Virus record (IMG/VR): IMGVR_UViG_3300008267_009156
Location: 1 to 22,944 of that record
Source of the DNA: a virus
DNA length: 22,944 nt
Strand: one strand, 5' to 3'
Positions 6,164 to 13,963 of this stretch are shown piece by piece. The notes under the pieces were generated by a model. It made no database searches and had not been told where the DNA came from. It saw only the letters and a list, made by a program, of their open reading frames with translations. Both the position numbers and the translations under genes were made by a program. The stretch's first letter is position 1; each line of letters opens with the position of its first letter.

Positions 6164-7969
6164 TTACTTATTCAATAAGTTATTTAATTTTTCATCAATT
6201 TCTTCCAATTTTATTCTTCCTTTTGATAGGTCAAAAGAATTTGACCCATAATATAAACTATCTTCTAATAGTAAATCTAAATCTTTTCTAACAAATCTTT
6301 CAGGGGTTACTGCTCCCCCACCAGCATCTGGCGGTGGTGGTGGTGCTCCACCTGCATCACCACCCGCTGGTGGTGCCCCTCCACCTGCATCACCTTCAGG
6401 TGCTGCTCCTCCCGCTTCACCTTCTTTTTTACCATATAGGTTATCAATATTATCAAATATCCCCGTTTTTGGTATAACTTCTGCAGTTTTCTCTAATTCA
6501 GCATAAACAGCCCTTTCAATTCTTTGTTGTTGAATGTCTAACCTAATTTCTTCATCTGAAAACCCTAAAATGTGTTTTTTGGCCCAAGAAGCTGAAACAG
6601 GTGCTAAAGACTTTGCGATTTCTGCCGTCGCGTCTTTATATAACGTAATTTTTTCTTTCCAAATTTCTAACGACAATAATTCACCTTGTTTTGAAGGGTT
6701 ATGTAACCCTAAAGTAAAATTAGTAAGTTCATCCTCAAACCCTAATAAAAATAAATGAATAATTGCAATTTTATTTAATTCAGCTATCATTGATTTTTGT
6801 ATTCTATTGATTGTCCTAGCGAATCTAATATCTAGTAAGGATAAATTTTTACCGTCACCAACCGCTTCTTCAAAACCTAAATACGCTTTAGGGATTCTAA
6901 GTGCGGTTACTAATTTCTTTTGTATATATTCAATGTCGGCAATTTCCGCCAAATTTTGTCCAGCAGGTAATGTTTCAATTGGATTTGTTGCTCCTGGGTC
7001 TCTTACAGGTATAAAATAATCTTGATCAACAGCCAACTGATTATATCTCATATCAACGTTACCCGTATTTGGATCTGCAATTTGGTCTCTTTTAAATTTA
7101 TTTGCAACTTTTTGTACATATGCATCCACATCCTTATCATCCATGTTACCAACAAAAACCTTAAATACCCTTCTTTCAGGTGCTCTTGAAACCCTATAAA
7201 CTAACATCGCATCTTCAGATAGTAATAATTGTTTCCATATACGTCTAGCCTTTTCTAACATAGACGTACCATAAGGTAATTTTCTATCATCGCCCAAAAT
7301 TCTAAAATGGGCAATTTCCCATGTATTAAATTCCATGTTTTTTTCTTTCCAAACAAACTTCAATGCATCGTTTTCCATTTCTTGTGAATATTTGTCGGGC
7401 TGGAATCTCATACCTTTTTCTAACCTTTCTATTTGTATGTTTGGTAATTGTTGACAACCAACTACCCCTTTTTCAGGGTCTAATTTTAAATAAACAAAAT
7501 TATCACCAAATTTACATGTGTTTCTTGTCCACATAGGTAAATTTGTATTTATATCTAATTTATTTGTGAATAGGTCGGTTAAAACTTGTTTTATTCTTTT
7601 AGATTCTGAATATACTTTTAAAATTAAACCATCTTGGTCAGGTGTTGTCGATTCCTCAGAATATATATCCAAAGCCGCAGAAATTTCAGGAGTATATTCC
7701 ATAGATTCGTAATCATAGTATGATGCCATTCTTGTTGGTTCATAATAAACCGCCTGTTGATAAAGATTACCTTCGACTTTTTGCCATTGTTTACCAATGT
7801 ACATCGTTTGTTGTGCTTCAAGTTTTTCCCTCTCAAACTCAGCCTTGTCTGTTGTTTTTAAAAGTTGTTTTTTATCGAATTTAAAAACAGGTGTCTGTTG
7901 ATCCATAGTAGATGAAGGTCCGAAAACCTTACCTAATCTTTGCCAAACTGTAATTTTTTGATCTGCCAT
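6164..7969 (-). CDS. 20: Portal vertex protein, T4 gp20-like
   Basis: This forms the dodecameric ring at the head vertex through which DNA enters and leaves. The 601 aa compare with 524 in T4. Typical gp20 segments are visible: RMASYYDYESMEYTPEISAA near residue 80, then ALDIYSEES, TRNTCKFGDNFVYLKLD near 150, LPYGTSMLEKARRIWKQLL near 240, and RIPKAYLGFEEA near 360. An unusual Gly/Pro-rich linker (about residues 514-557, runs such as GGAPPPPPDAGGGA) precedes a final helical 44-residue segment. It follows the terminase gene by 38 bases and starts with ATG after AATAAAAAAATT. Confidence 0.93.
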   Translation of the reverse strand: MADQKITVWQRLGKVFGPSSTMDQQTPVFKFDKKQLLKTTDKAEFEREKLEAQQTMYIGKQWQKVEGNLYQQAVYYEPTRMASYYDYESMEYTPEISAALDIYSEESTTPDQDGLILKVYSESKRIKQVLTDLFTNKLDINTNLPMWTRNTCKFGDNFVYLKLDPEKGVVGCQQLPNIQIERLEKGMRFQPDKYSQEMENDALKFVWKEKNMEFNTWEIAHFRILGDDRKLPYGTSMLEKARRIWKQLLLSEDAMLVYRVSRAPERRVFKVFVGNMDDKDVDAYVQKVANKFKRDQIADPNTGNVDMRYNQLAVDQDYFIPVRDPGATNPIETLPAGQNLAEIADIEYIQKKLVTALRIPKAYLGFEEAVGDGKNLSLLDIRFARTINRIQKSMIAELNKIAIIHLFLLGFEDELTNFTLGLHNPSKQGELLSLEIWKEKITLYKDATAEIAKSLAPVSASWAKKHILGFSDEEIRLDIQQQRIERAVYAELEKTAEVIPKTGIFDNIDNLYGKKEGEAGGAAPEGDAGGGAPPAGGDAGGAPPPPPDAGGGAVTPERFVRKDLDLLLEDSLYYGSNSFDLSKGRIKLEEIDEKLNNLLNK

Positions 7970-8007
7970 AATTTTTTTATTAAAAAAGTAAGTTTAAAAT
8001 TATTATT

Positions 8008-9783
8008 TTAAACCCTTCCCGAACCGAATAACCATAAATACTTTTCATAGTCACTTTTTGTTAATTGCGACCTACCTATATAATTATTTTGTGTTGGGGT
8101 GGAGACTACTCCCGGATTAAAATTTGTATATTCTCCTGTGTAATTATTTGTCTCAACCGACCACGACTCTAACATAGCCTTTGCCTGTTCGGTTGCTTTT
8201 TCTAATTTAGAAAATGAGGTTTCAGCAACATATAAGGCCATAGCCATTGCCATTATTAAATCGTCATGTTGTCCTTTTTGGTGGTCAGGTTTACCATTAA
8301 TATAAACAAATGTATTTAATTCATTAAATAATCTTTGTGACCTAATTCCAAAATCGTGTCTAAGGGCCTCTTCAAATGCTGCAACAATTTGTACTCTTTT
8401 TGAATTGAAATTAATCCCGGGTATTTTTTCGTTTACCTTTGGATCCCATTTCCATTTATCGGAGGCGTTAACCCCATCTACATATAAATTTTTGTATCCT
8501 AATTCTTGTAATTTTCTTGATGTTGCAACACCCATTCCTCCCGTAATATCGGTAACAATAAATGCATTATACATTGTTGCCCACCTATATGCAATTTCTG
8601 CCACAACATCAGGTGGTACTTTTGCAATATATTCTAAAACTTGTTCCCTTTCATCAAAATCAATAATTATAAATGTTGTAAAATCTTCACTATCACCTCT
8701 GGATACATCCATACCCATAATATATTTATGTCCTTCAATTGGTTCTTTCCATTGCCATAAAACACCACCCATAAATTTATTTTCGGGTTCTCTTAATTGG
8801 TTATCTTTAATCGATTTCATTGTTTCAGGTGGAATAACATTATCCCCCGACCCTAAAAAGTTACATTCAAGTTCCTGTGATATTTTTCTCCTATCAAATT
8901 TTAACTTTTTGGCCATAGCTTCAAACCATGAGCTATATGCCCTATAACCTTGTTCTAATTTTATTTTAATATCTTCAAAATCTCTTTCTTTAATTTTTGT
9001 TTGTGAGTAATCAAGAGTTATTTCGTTGTCTTTGTAATCTGCCCTATTTAACATATAATGTACAATATCCTGACATTTAATAAGTTTTAAGTCTTTTGAA
9101 TAACGTGGATCTCTCCACCAATACATTTCTGTAATTCTAAAGTCATTCATACCTTTTATCGCCTGACTATATATTGAATAATAGATTGGGTCAAATCCGT
9201 TTGGTGTTGAAATTACAATAACTTTACCTCCTGTAGAAAGGGAAGCCATACAAGCAGACCAAAAGTCCTCATCTGCATCAATATACGCCGCCTCATCAAA
9301 TATAAGGATCGTAGGTGTATAACCACGTAAAGCATCTTTTGATGTTGCAACTGCCTTAACTTCACAACCGTTAGTTAATTTAAAGTGTCTTTGTGAATTT
9401 TTTTCGGCAGAAAACCCAACACCCATCCATTTTGGCCATTGATCCACAAATGCCCTAACTTTGTTCGCCATCTCAACCGCGGTGTCAAGTTTGTTTGCAA
9501 TAATTAGAATTTTTTCTGGTTTTTCTTTTTTAGCAAAAACCAATCTTTTTGATGCCCATGCAGATGTCACTGTAGAAACACCAGCCTGACGGTATTTTAG
9601 TGCTATGTTCTCATCACATTCGTCATAATCTTTTACAAGCGTGACTTGATCGTTAAATAACTCTAACGGAACATATTTTGATTGTGTGTTATCGTAAGTT
9701 TGTAAATATGTTTTAAGTGCGTAAGGAGTGTCGTTTACACATTTAGCGTATTCCAATAATGCTTGTTCCCTTGATAAAGACAT
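8008..9783 (-). CDS. 17: Terminase large subunit, T4 gp17-like
   Basis: This is the DNA-packaging ATPase and nuclease motor, 591 aa (T4 gp17 is 610). ATPase domain: adenine/Walker A region ALKYRQAGVST (residues 61-71), Walker B ILIFDEAAYID with Asp163-Glu164, and coupling motif ISTPNG (191-196). The Walker A has Val where Lys is usual, with a basic Lys/Arg just before, a known variant among terminases. RNase H-like nuclease domain: Asp359 in IMGMDVSRGD, Asp412 in VTDITGG and Asp507/508 in HDDLIMAMAMAL, so all three acidic positions are intact. It starts 3 bases after the DUF3008 gene stop, suggesting coupled translation. Confidence 0.96.
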   Translation of the reverse strand: MSLSREQALLEYAKCVNDTPYALKTYLQTYDNTQSKYVPLELFNDQVTLVKDYDECDENIALKYRQAGVSTVTSAWASKRLVFAKKEKPEKILIIANKLDTAVEMANKVRAFVDQWPKWMGVGFSAEKNSQRHFKLTNGCEVKAVATSKDALRGYTPTILIFDEAAYIDADEDFWSACMASLSTGGKVIVISTPNGFDPIYYSIYSQAIKGMNDFRITEMYWWRDPRYSKDLKLIKCQDIVHYMLNRADYKDNEITLDYSQTKIKERDFEDIKIKLEQGYRAYSSWFEAMAKKLKFDRRKISQELECNFLGSGDNVIPPETMKSIKDNQLREPENKFMGGVLWQWKEPIEGHKYIMGMDVSRGDSEDFTTFIIIDFDEREQVLEYIAKVPPDVVAEIAYRWATMYNAFIVTDITGGMGVATSRKLQELGYKNLYVDGVNASDKWKWDPKVNEKIPGINFNSKRVQIVAAFEEALRHDFGIRSQRLFNELNTFVYINGKPDHQKGQHDDLIMAMAMALYVAETSFSKLEKATEQAKAMLESWSVETNNYTGEYTNFNPGVVSTPTQNNYIGRSQLTKSDYEKYLWLFGSGRV

Positions 9784-9786
9784 CCA

Positions 9787-10347
9787 TTATCTTTTAATAC
9801 TTTTAATTGTTCTTAATAATTCACCTTTTGTTGTATGTGGAGGTAAATAATCTTCAATAAGTTTTAAAATGTTTTCTTCAAGTTTCTTTACATTTTCTTT
9901 TGATTTTACTTTTTTTGGTAATCCTTTGTGTTTTGTAGATGCAAAATCTTCTAAATCCTTTTCTGACATTTTATTAGCCATATCTTTTACTGATTTAGAA
10001 ACTTTTGATTTTGAGGTATCTCCTCTTTTAACAGAAAGAGCTAATCCCATAATTTTTTGTTGTTGTGTTGATTTAGACCTTTCAGTAACTTCTGTCTCAA
10101 TAACCTCAATACCACCAGGTACTTGTTTAACAACACTATTATTTTGAACAGGAACACCTTTTTGAGCATCATCACCAGTAAGTGTTGTGACTGTTTTTGT
10201 TTCAGTTTTTTTAGTTACCGCTTCTTTGGTTTCTTTTTTTACCTTTTCATAAAGTAAAGATATTTGATTTCTATTAAAACTTGAAATCGTTTTCATAGAA
10301 AACCCCTCGCGTAATAACGTCTCAATTTTGTAATCAATATGTTTCAT
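9787..10347 (-). CDS. DUF3008-domain protein upstream of terminase
   Basis: This 186-aa basic protein starts at the ATG at 10347; a GTG one codon earlier is less likely. Residues about 92-150 (QQQKIMGLALSVKRG, then VKDMANKMSEKDLEDFASTK and HKGLPKKV) match the DUF3008 pattern recalled from phage and bacterial proteins, whose function is unknown. The N-terminal 35 residues form a separate helical segment (FSMKTISSFNRNQISLLYEK), followed by a low-complexity Thr/Lys linker. T4 places the small terminase subunit gp16 directly before gp17, so this gene occupies the gp16 slot, but no helix-turn-helix or gp16 likeness was seen. It overlaps the previous gene by 14 bases. Confidence 0.75.
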   Translation of the reverse strand: MKHIDYKIETLLREGFSMKTISSFNRNQISLLYEKVKKETKEAVTKKTETKTVTTLTGDDAQKGVPVQNNSVVKQVPGGIEVIETEVTERSKSTQQQKIMGLALSVKRGDTSKSKVSKSVKDMANKMSEKDLEDFASTKHKGLPKKVKSKENVKKLEENILKLIEDYLPPHTTKGELLRTIKSIKR

Positions 10348-10747
10348 CACTTATTAAATTTTTTTCCCAGTTTAGTATGACATCTCGTTCATATAATTTA
10401 TCATTAACGGTTTCTACACTATCACCATAATTAAAAACTAAACGTTTTCTTTTATGTATTAAAATTTCATCACTGTTTGAGTTTTCCCAAGCCAATGCAA
10501 TAACACCATCAACCGCATCAAAAACACCAAAAAAATCAGAGTTTTGAATTAAATTTAAACTTATTTCTGAATTTTTTAAAACCCCAACTTTTTTTATATA
10601 ATTAACATTTGGTGGGTATGGTTTACCTGAAGCAGGTTCAGCGTCCCAATCATCTCCCCAAACATCGTCCAAATCTGAAAATATAAATTCATATATATTA
10701 TCCCCTTTATAATTTGGCCCTAATTCATTTACATATACTAAAATCAT
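10334..10747 (-). CDS. Hypothetical protein in packaging operon
   Basis: This 137-aa acidic protein is not recognised by function. It contains the striking segment ELGPNYKGDNIYEFIFSDLD followed by DVWGDDWDAEPASGKPYPP, rich in Trp and Asp, then a predicted beta-rich region (FFGVFDAVDGVIALAWEN). It overlaps the gene before it by ATGA and the gene after it by 14 bases, so it is translationally linked to the packaging genes. A structural or packaging accessory role is inferred from position alone. Confidence 0.75.
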   Translation of the reverse strand: MILVYVNELGPNYKGDNIYEFIFSDLDDVWGDDWDAEPASGKPYPPNVNYIKKVGVLKNSEISLNLIQNSDFFGVFDAVDGVIALAWENSNSDEILIHKRKRLVFNYGDSVETVNDKLYERDVILNWEKNLISDETY

Positions 10748-12033
10748 AAAATCCTCCCTCTTGGTGTAACTTTAATTTGTTTTCCGTTTTTAGTAAAAAT
10801 TAAATTTTCTTTGTTTGTTTTACCTACAAACTTTGCATTATTTTCTAATAAGTTTAAACCTTTTTCCATTTGAATAACGGTTTCACTTAAATTTCTAATT
10901 TCTTTTTTTATTTCAGCTTTTTGTAGTTGGTTTTTTAAAAAGTCTTTTTTGTTTTTTTCCTCTAATATTGGTCTTTCCGAAGGTGACATCTTAAAATATC
11001 CACTTAAAACATTTTCAACCACAGATCCACCAGCACCCATAGGAGGCATTGGTTCTTGTGGTGGTTCAGCCATTGTTTCACCCATTCCGCCCATATCAAA
11101 ATCTTCATCAGATGGTAAGTCAAGATCGCCCGCACCTTCAGATCCATACTCATCTGCTTCATCAAACTTAGATAAAATATCTTCTCTATCGTCTTCTTCA
11201 AGATTATCTAAATTTAAAGCCGAAATTATTGAATTTAAAACATATTTAATATCATCAGACTCCAAATTTTTATCTTTTTCCATAGTTCTAAGTCTTTGAC
11301 TTAATTTACCTGTAAGTCTTTGTATTGATTTAAAGCTTGGCATCTTTGATTCCCCTTCTAAATCAAAATCTTCTGCTGGTGGCATTTCAGGTTCCATACC
11401 CATATCTTCACCAGGAGGTGGTGGAGGTGTTGCTCCCATATCTTCTGCAGGTGGCGGAGGTGTTGCTCCCATATCTTCACCAGGAGGTGTCATATCACCC
11501 ATATCTTCTGCAGGTGGAGGAGGAGGTGTTGCTCCCATATCTTCTGCAGGTGGCGGAGGAGTAGGTGTTGCTCCCATATCTTCTGCAGGTGGCGGAGGAG
11601 TAGGGGGTGTACCACCTACGTCAGGAGTTTCAGAATTAGTTTTAGGAAGTTTTAGTATGAACTTTTTTTTTTGAGCGGATTGTTCTCCGATTAAATTGAT
11701 ACCTTCATCATTACCATAAACTCTATTTAGTTCTGATGCGGTTAAGTTCAATTTTTTCATTGCCTCTGAATAAGATCTAAAGTGTTTTCTTTGTTTCATT
11801 GGTTCCGAATAATCCAAAAAAGATTCATTAAGACCTTTTTTAATTATATACCCAAGTCTTTCTTTAACAATACCATACGTATACCCATCAGCCAATTGAA
11901 TCGTATAATCTATTGATGATTGCTCATTAATATTTTGTTTGGGGGTTTCTTTATATTTTGCAATATCCAAAATCCTTTGAATTTTTTCCATCCCCGTTAA
12001 TTTTTCACTCCCAAGTGGTTTTAAATCTGCCAT
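10744..12033 (-). CDS. Pro-rich repeat protein, first gene of the virion operon
   Basis: This 429-aa protein is of unknown function. The N-terminal part (1-120) is helical and ends KKLNLTASELNRVYGNDEGI. A central tract (about 130-225) is built of repeats such as ATPPPPPAEDMGA. It is followed by a helical acidic region (SLDNLEEDDREDILSKFDEA-like), a Met/Pro-rich stretch, and a C-terminal coiled coil (KDFLKNQLQKAEIKKEIRNL) with a basic end. The extended Pro-rich middle would act as a flexible spacer between two folded ends. It leads the operon of packaging genes, behind a 92-base gap with an ATATTTAT motif, and its stop overlaps the next start by ATGA. Confidence 0.8.
   Translation of the reverse strand: MADLKPLGSEKLTGMEKIQRILDIAKYKETPKQNINEQSSIDYTIQLADGYTYGIVKERLGYIIKKGLNESFLDYSEPMKQRKHFRSYSEAMKKLNLTASELNRVYGNDEGINLIGEQSAQKKKFILKLPKTNSETPDVGGTPPTPPPPAEDMGATPTPPPPAEDMGATPPPPPAEDMGDMTPPGEDMGATPPPPAEDMGATPPPPPGEDMGMEPEMPPAEDFDLEGESKMPSFKSIQRLTGKLSQRLRTMEKDKNLESDDIKYVLNSIISALNLDNLEEDDREDILSKFDEADEYGSEGAGDLDLPSDEDFDMGGMGETMAEPPQEPMPPMGAGGSVVENVLSGYFKMSPSERPILEEKNKKDFLKNQLQKAEIKKEIRNLSETVIQMEKGLNLLENNAKFVGKTNKENLIFTKNGKQIKVTPRGRIL
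11395..11613 (-). repeat. Pro-rich coding repeat
   Basis: This holds six to seven imperfect copies of a unit of about 30-39 bases reading GGTGTTGCTCCCATATCTTC on the plus strand, followed by TGCAGGTGG or ACCAGGAGG. The units encode (T)PPPPPAEDMGA and vary in the number of prolines, consistent with slippage. Confidence 0.9.
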
Positions 12034-12094
12034 CTTATATGTTTTTTTGTGTTTAATATTAAAAATAAAAATTAATTAGTACTTTTATTTTTAT

Positions 12095-12102
12095 ATAAAT
12101 AT
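12095..12102 (-). promoter_or_regulatory. ATATTTAT motif before the virion operon
   Basis: On the minus strand ATATATTTATATAAA lies 62 bases before the first gene of the packaging operon, in the 92-base gap after the nucleotidyltransferase gene. Confidence 0.4.
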
Positions 12103-12125
12103 ATCATTATTTTGTAATTTTTAAA

Positions 12126-12875
12126 TTACTCTATATTTTCTTGTTCTAATGATAATTTTCTATCAACAAACTCGTTTTTAAAGTTTTCCAATTTGGCAAT
12201 ATATCCGTTCCTTCTTAAAAATTTGAACACCAAATTTTCATAAGAATATTCACCTTCTTTCTTTAAACCACAAGTTCGATATTTTCTTAATTTTTCTCTG
12301 TATTTTTTAACTAAAGTAACCGCATCTTCAATGTCCTCATCTTGTGCGTTTTCTAAAACACCATCAATAATGTCCATCCATTGATTTACTTTAGACATTA
12401 GTTTTTTCTTATCTACTTTAAAATTTTCTTTTTCTGGGGTTTTTAACCATTCGTCATTTAATAATGAATATACGCCTTGGCTTTCATTTTTTTCATTTGC
12501 GTCTTGTACATATAATTCAGTTTCGAATCCCTTTATAAAAATGTCGTGAGCGGCGTTAAATACGGTTTTTTTAAGTCTAAATAATTCTTCTGTCATTTTT
12601 CTATTTTCAGACTCATCAAGATCAATTAGTATATGAATATCAAAATCAGAAAACTCACTCCAATTGTACCCAACCAAGGAACCAACAAAAATTATATCTT
12701 GTATAAAAAGATCGGTATCCAAATAATCAATAAAAAGATTTGCAACTTTTAAAAGTCTTTGTCTTATTTCAGGTTTTAGTTTTACTGTTTTTGGGTTGTC
12801 AGAATTATCCCATACATTTGGATTAAATTCGTCCTGTAAATAAAAACTGTTTATAATTTTATCAGTACTTGCCAT
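12126..12875 (-). CDS. Nucleotidyltransferase-fold protein
   Basis: This 249-aa protein has the signature of the DNA polymerase beta-type nucleotidyltransferase superfamily: Gly65-Ser66 in FVGSLVGYNWSEFSDFDIHI and the metal-binding pair Asp77-x-Asp79, with a likely third carboxylate in FETELYVQD (Glu118/Glu120). A helical C-terminal region (about 150-245) is Lys/Glu-rich. The superfamily transfers nucleotides to RNA, proteins or small molecules; the substrate here cannot be told. It follows the KTSC gene by 22 bases on the same strand and precedes the virion operon. Its ATG lies only 4 bases from an ATATTTAT motif. Confidence 0.8.
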   Translation of the reverse strand: MASTDKIINSFYLQDEFNPNVWDNSDNPKTVKLKPEIRQRLLKVANLFIDYLDTDLFIQDIIFVGSLVGYNWSEFSDFDIHILIDLDESENRKMTEELFRLKKTVFNAAHDIFIKGFETELYVQDANEKNESQGVYSLLNDEWLKTPEKENFKVDKKKLMSKVNQWMDIIDGVLENAQDEDIEDAVTLVKKYREKLRKYRTCGLKKEGEYSYENLVFKFLRRNGYIAKLENFKNEFVDRKLSLEQENIE

Positions 12876-12879
12876 GTAT

Positions 12880-12887
12880 ATAAATAT
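12880..12887 (-). promoter_or_regulatory. ATATTTAT motif abutting the nucleotidyltransferase start
   Basis: On the minus strand ATATTTATATAC is followed directly by ATG. If it were a minus-10-like box, the transcript would be leaderless. This close spacing is the odd one among the copies and argues for caution about the promoter reading. Confidence 0.3.
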
Positions 12888-12897
12888 GGCGTGAAAA

Positions 12898-13146
12898 TTA
12901 TTTATCTAACTTTTTAAATTTGTATGTTTTTGAAATTTGGGTATTGAAAAATTTACCTTGTGATTCTGAAAGTCTAAATTGAGCGTAAATATTATGGGGA
13001 ACCTCATCATATTCATATTTGAATCCATTTTTAAACTCAACTATTAATTTATTAGATTCGGTATCATATATAGTTGTTTTAAGGTTACTTGATTCTATTT
13101 CACAAGTAATTTTGGTTCCGTCAATATCTGTTCTTTTAATTGCCAT
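12898..13146 (-). CDS. KTSC-domain protein
   Basis: This 82-aa protein fits the KTSC domain, a small beta-barrel-like module first noted at the C-terminus of some lysyl-tRNA synthetases and common in phage proteins. The conserved run is visible: SSNLKTTIYDTESNKLIVEF, then NGFKYEYDEVPHNIYAQF, then SQGKFFNTQISKTYKFKKL. The function is unknown; nucleic-acid binding has been suggested for the family. It heads a two-gene unit with the nucleotidyltransferase. Divergent from it, about 30 bases away, begins a host-type promoter for the membrane peptide and rhomboid genes. Confidence 0.85.
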   Translation of the reverse strand: MAIKRTDIDGTKITCEIESSNLKTTIYDTESNKLIVEFKNGFKYEYDEVPHNIYAQFRLSESQGKFFNTQISKTYKFKKLDK

Positions 13147-13175
13147 AATTTTTTATTAGAAAAATATTAAAAAAG

Positions 13176-13206
13176 TTTTTTAAATCAAGAAATTTGATTA
13201 TATTTG
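13176..13206 (+). promoter_or_regulatory. Bacteroidota-type promoter for the rhomboid unit
   Basis: TTTT, then 19 bases, then TATATTTG. The -7 box fits TAnnTTTG exactly and the -33 box has three of four bases of TTTG. It is followed by TAGTATAATTATT, a run also present after the promoters at 17123 and 19649. Predicted transcription start is about 30 bases before the peptide ATG. Confidence 0.65.
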
Positions 13207-13241
13207 TAGTATAATTATTCACCTCTTAAAAAATAAACCTT

Positions 13242-13346
13242 ATGAAAAATTTAGAATCAACTATCGTTTTATCATTACTTGGACTTATGTATTTGTCAGT
13301 AATTATAAACATCGCCTTATTTGGAATTAAAGTAACTTTATTTTAA
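13242..13346 (+). CDS. 34-aa single-pass membrane peptide
   Basis: The product is a short peptide with one hydrophobic helix (about residues 8-27, IVLSLLGLMYLSVIINIALF) flanked by MKNLEST and a Lys-containing end. It lies 35 bases after a good host-type promoter, has an A-rich leader like other genes here, and stops 9 bases before the rhomboid gene, so the two are almost certainly co-transcribed. There is no signal-peptidase or lipobox site. Function unknown; with a rhomboid next door, a substrate, inhibitor or partner role is conceivable but unproved. Confidence 0.65.
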   Translation: MKNLESTIVLSLLGLMYLSVIINIALFGIKVTLF

Positions 13347-13355
13347 TAAAATTTT

Positions 13356-13943
13356 ATGAAGACAATAAAACATATACCTATACTTACTAGGTCTTTGATT
13401 TTACTCTCAATAATATTTTATTTATTAAATTGTTATTATGGTAATATTAATGACTTTTTTGGTATGTACCAATTATCTAATGAAAATTTTAATATATTTC
13501 AAATTTTAACTTTTTCTTTTTGTCATGAAATTAACCCGTCTCATTTATTAAATAATATTGCGTTTTTCATATTAGTCTCTTCTCAATTAGAAAAAAAAAT
13601 AGGTTATAATATATTATTTTTAATTTTACTAACAATATTAATAAATGTAATTGGTATAAATTTAGTATCTATAGAAAGTAACGTTATTGGATTATCTTCC
13701 GTACTTTTTTCTATGATTACGTTTTTTATACTAACTAAAAATAATTTAGATCATACACTTAACTTTGGTTTAAAATTTGTTTTGTTACTATTTGTTTTAG
13801 ATAATTTAATCGCTATTGTTTTTGGATTAATGAATAATGATTTTAACATAAATTTTTACAGTACATACCTACACTTTTTAGGGATTATTTCGGGGTTGGT
13901 GTTTTACTTATATATAAAAATAAAAAAACTTATCAAAAGATAA
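13356..13943 (+). CDS. Rhomboid-family intramembrane serine protease
   Basis: This 195-aa polytopic membrane protein has about six hydrophobic segments. The rhomboid landmarks are present in order: QILTFSFCHEINPSHLLNN (residues 49-67) with His63-x3-Asn67 as in GlpG His150/Asn154, the LE...G turn after TM2 (SSQLEKKIGYN), the GxSx motif Gly112-Leu-Ser114-Ser (catalytic Ser114), and catalytic His173 in TYLHFLGIISG. The Ser-His pair is intact, so it should be active, cutting transmembrane substrates in the host inner membrane. Its length fits the minimal six-TM core with no extra cytosolic domain. It is co-transcribed with a 34-aa membrane peptide and ends in a terminator that overlaps its last codons. 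Confidence 0.9.
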   Translation: MKTIKHIPILTRSLILLSIIFYLLNCYYGNINDFFGMYQLSNENFNIFQILTFSFCHEINPSHLLNNIAFFILVSSQLEKKIGYNILFLILLTILINVIGINLVSIESNVIGLSSVLFSMITFFILTKNNLDHTLNFGLKFVLLLFVLDNLIAIVFGLMNNDFNINFYSTYLHFLGIISGLVFYLYIKIKKLIKR

Positions 13944-13952
13944 GTTTTTTTA
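13922..13952. terminator. Bidirectional terminator between rhomboid and convergent gene
   Basis: AAAAAACTTATC, loop AAAA, GATAAGTTTTTT gives a perfect 12-bp stem with A and T tails on either side, so it can act in both directions. It includes the rhomboid stop codon and lies just past the stop of the convergent gene at 13964. Confidence 0.8.
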
Positions 13953-13963
13953 TTAAATTTATA

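Noticed and set aside
8008-9783. Possible inactive terminase because Walker A lacks the usual Lys
   Set aside because: RQAGVST is a tolerated variant among terminase ATPases, and Walker B, coupling and nuclease residues are all intact.
10348-10350. GTG start for the DUF3008 gene
   Set aside because: An ATG follows immediately; all other genes here start with ATG.
11337-11564. Plus-strand frame rich in Leu/Val/Tyr repeats
   Set aside because: It is the antisense shadow of the Pro-rich repeat at 11395-11613.
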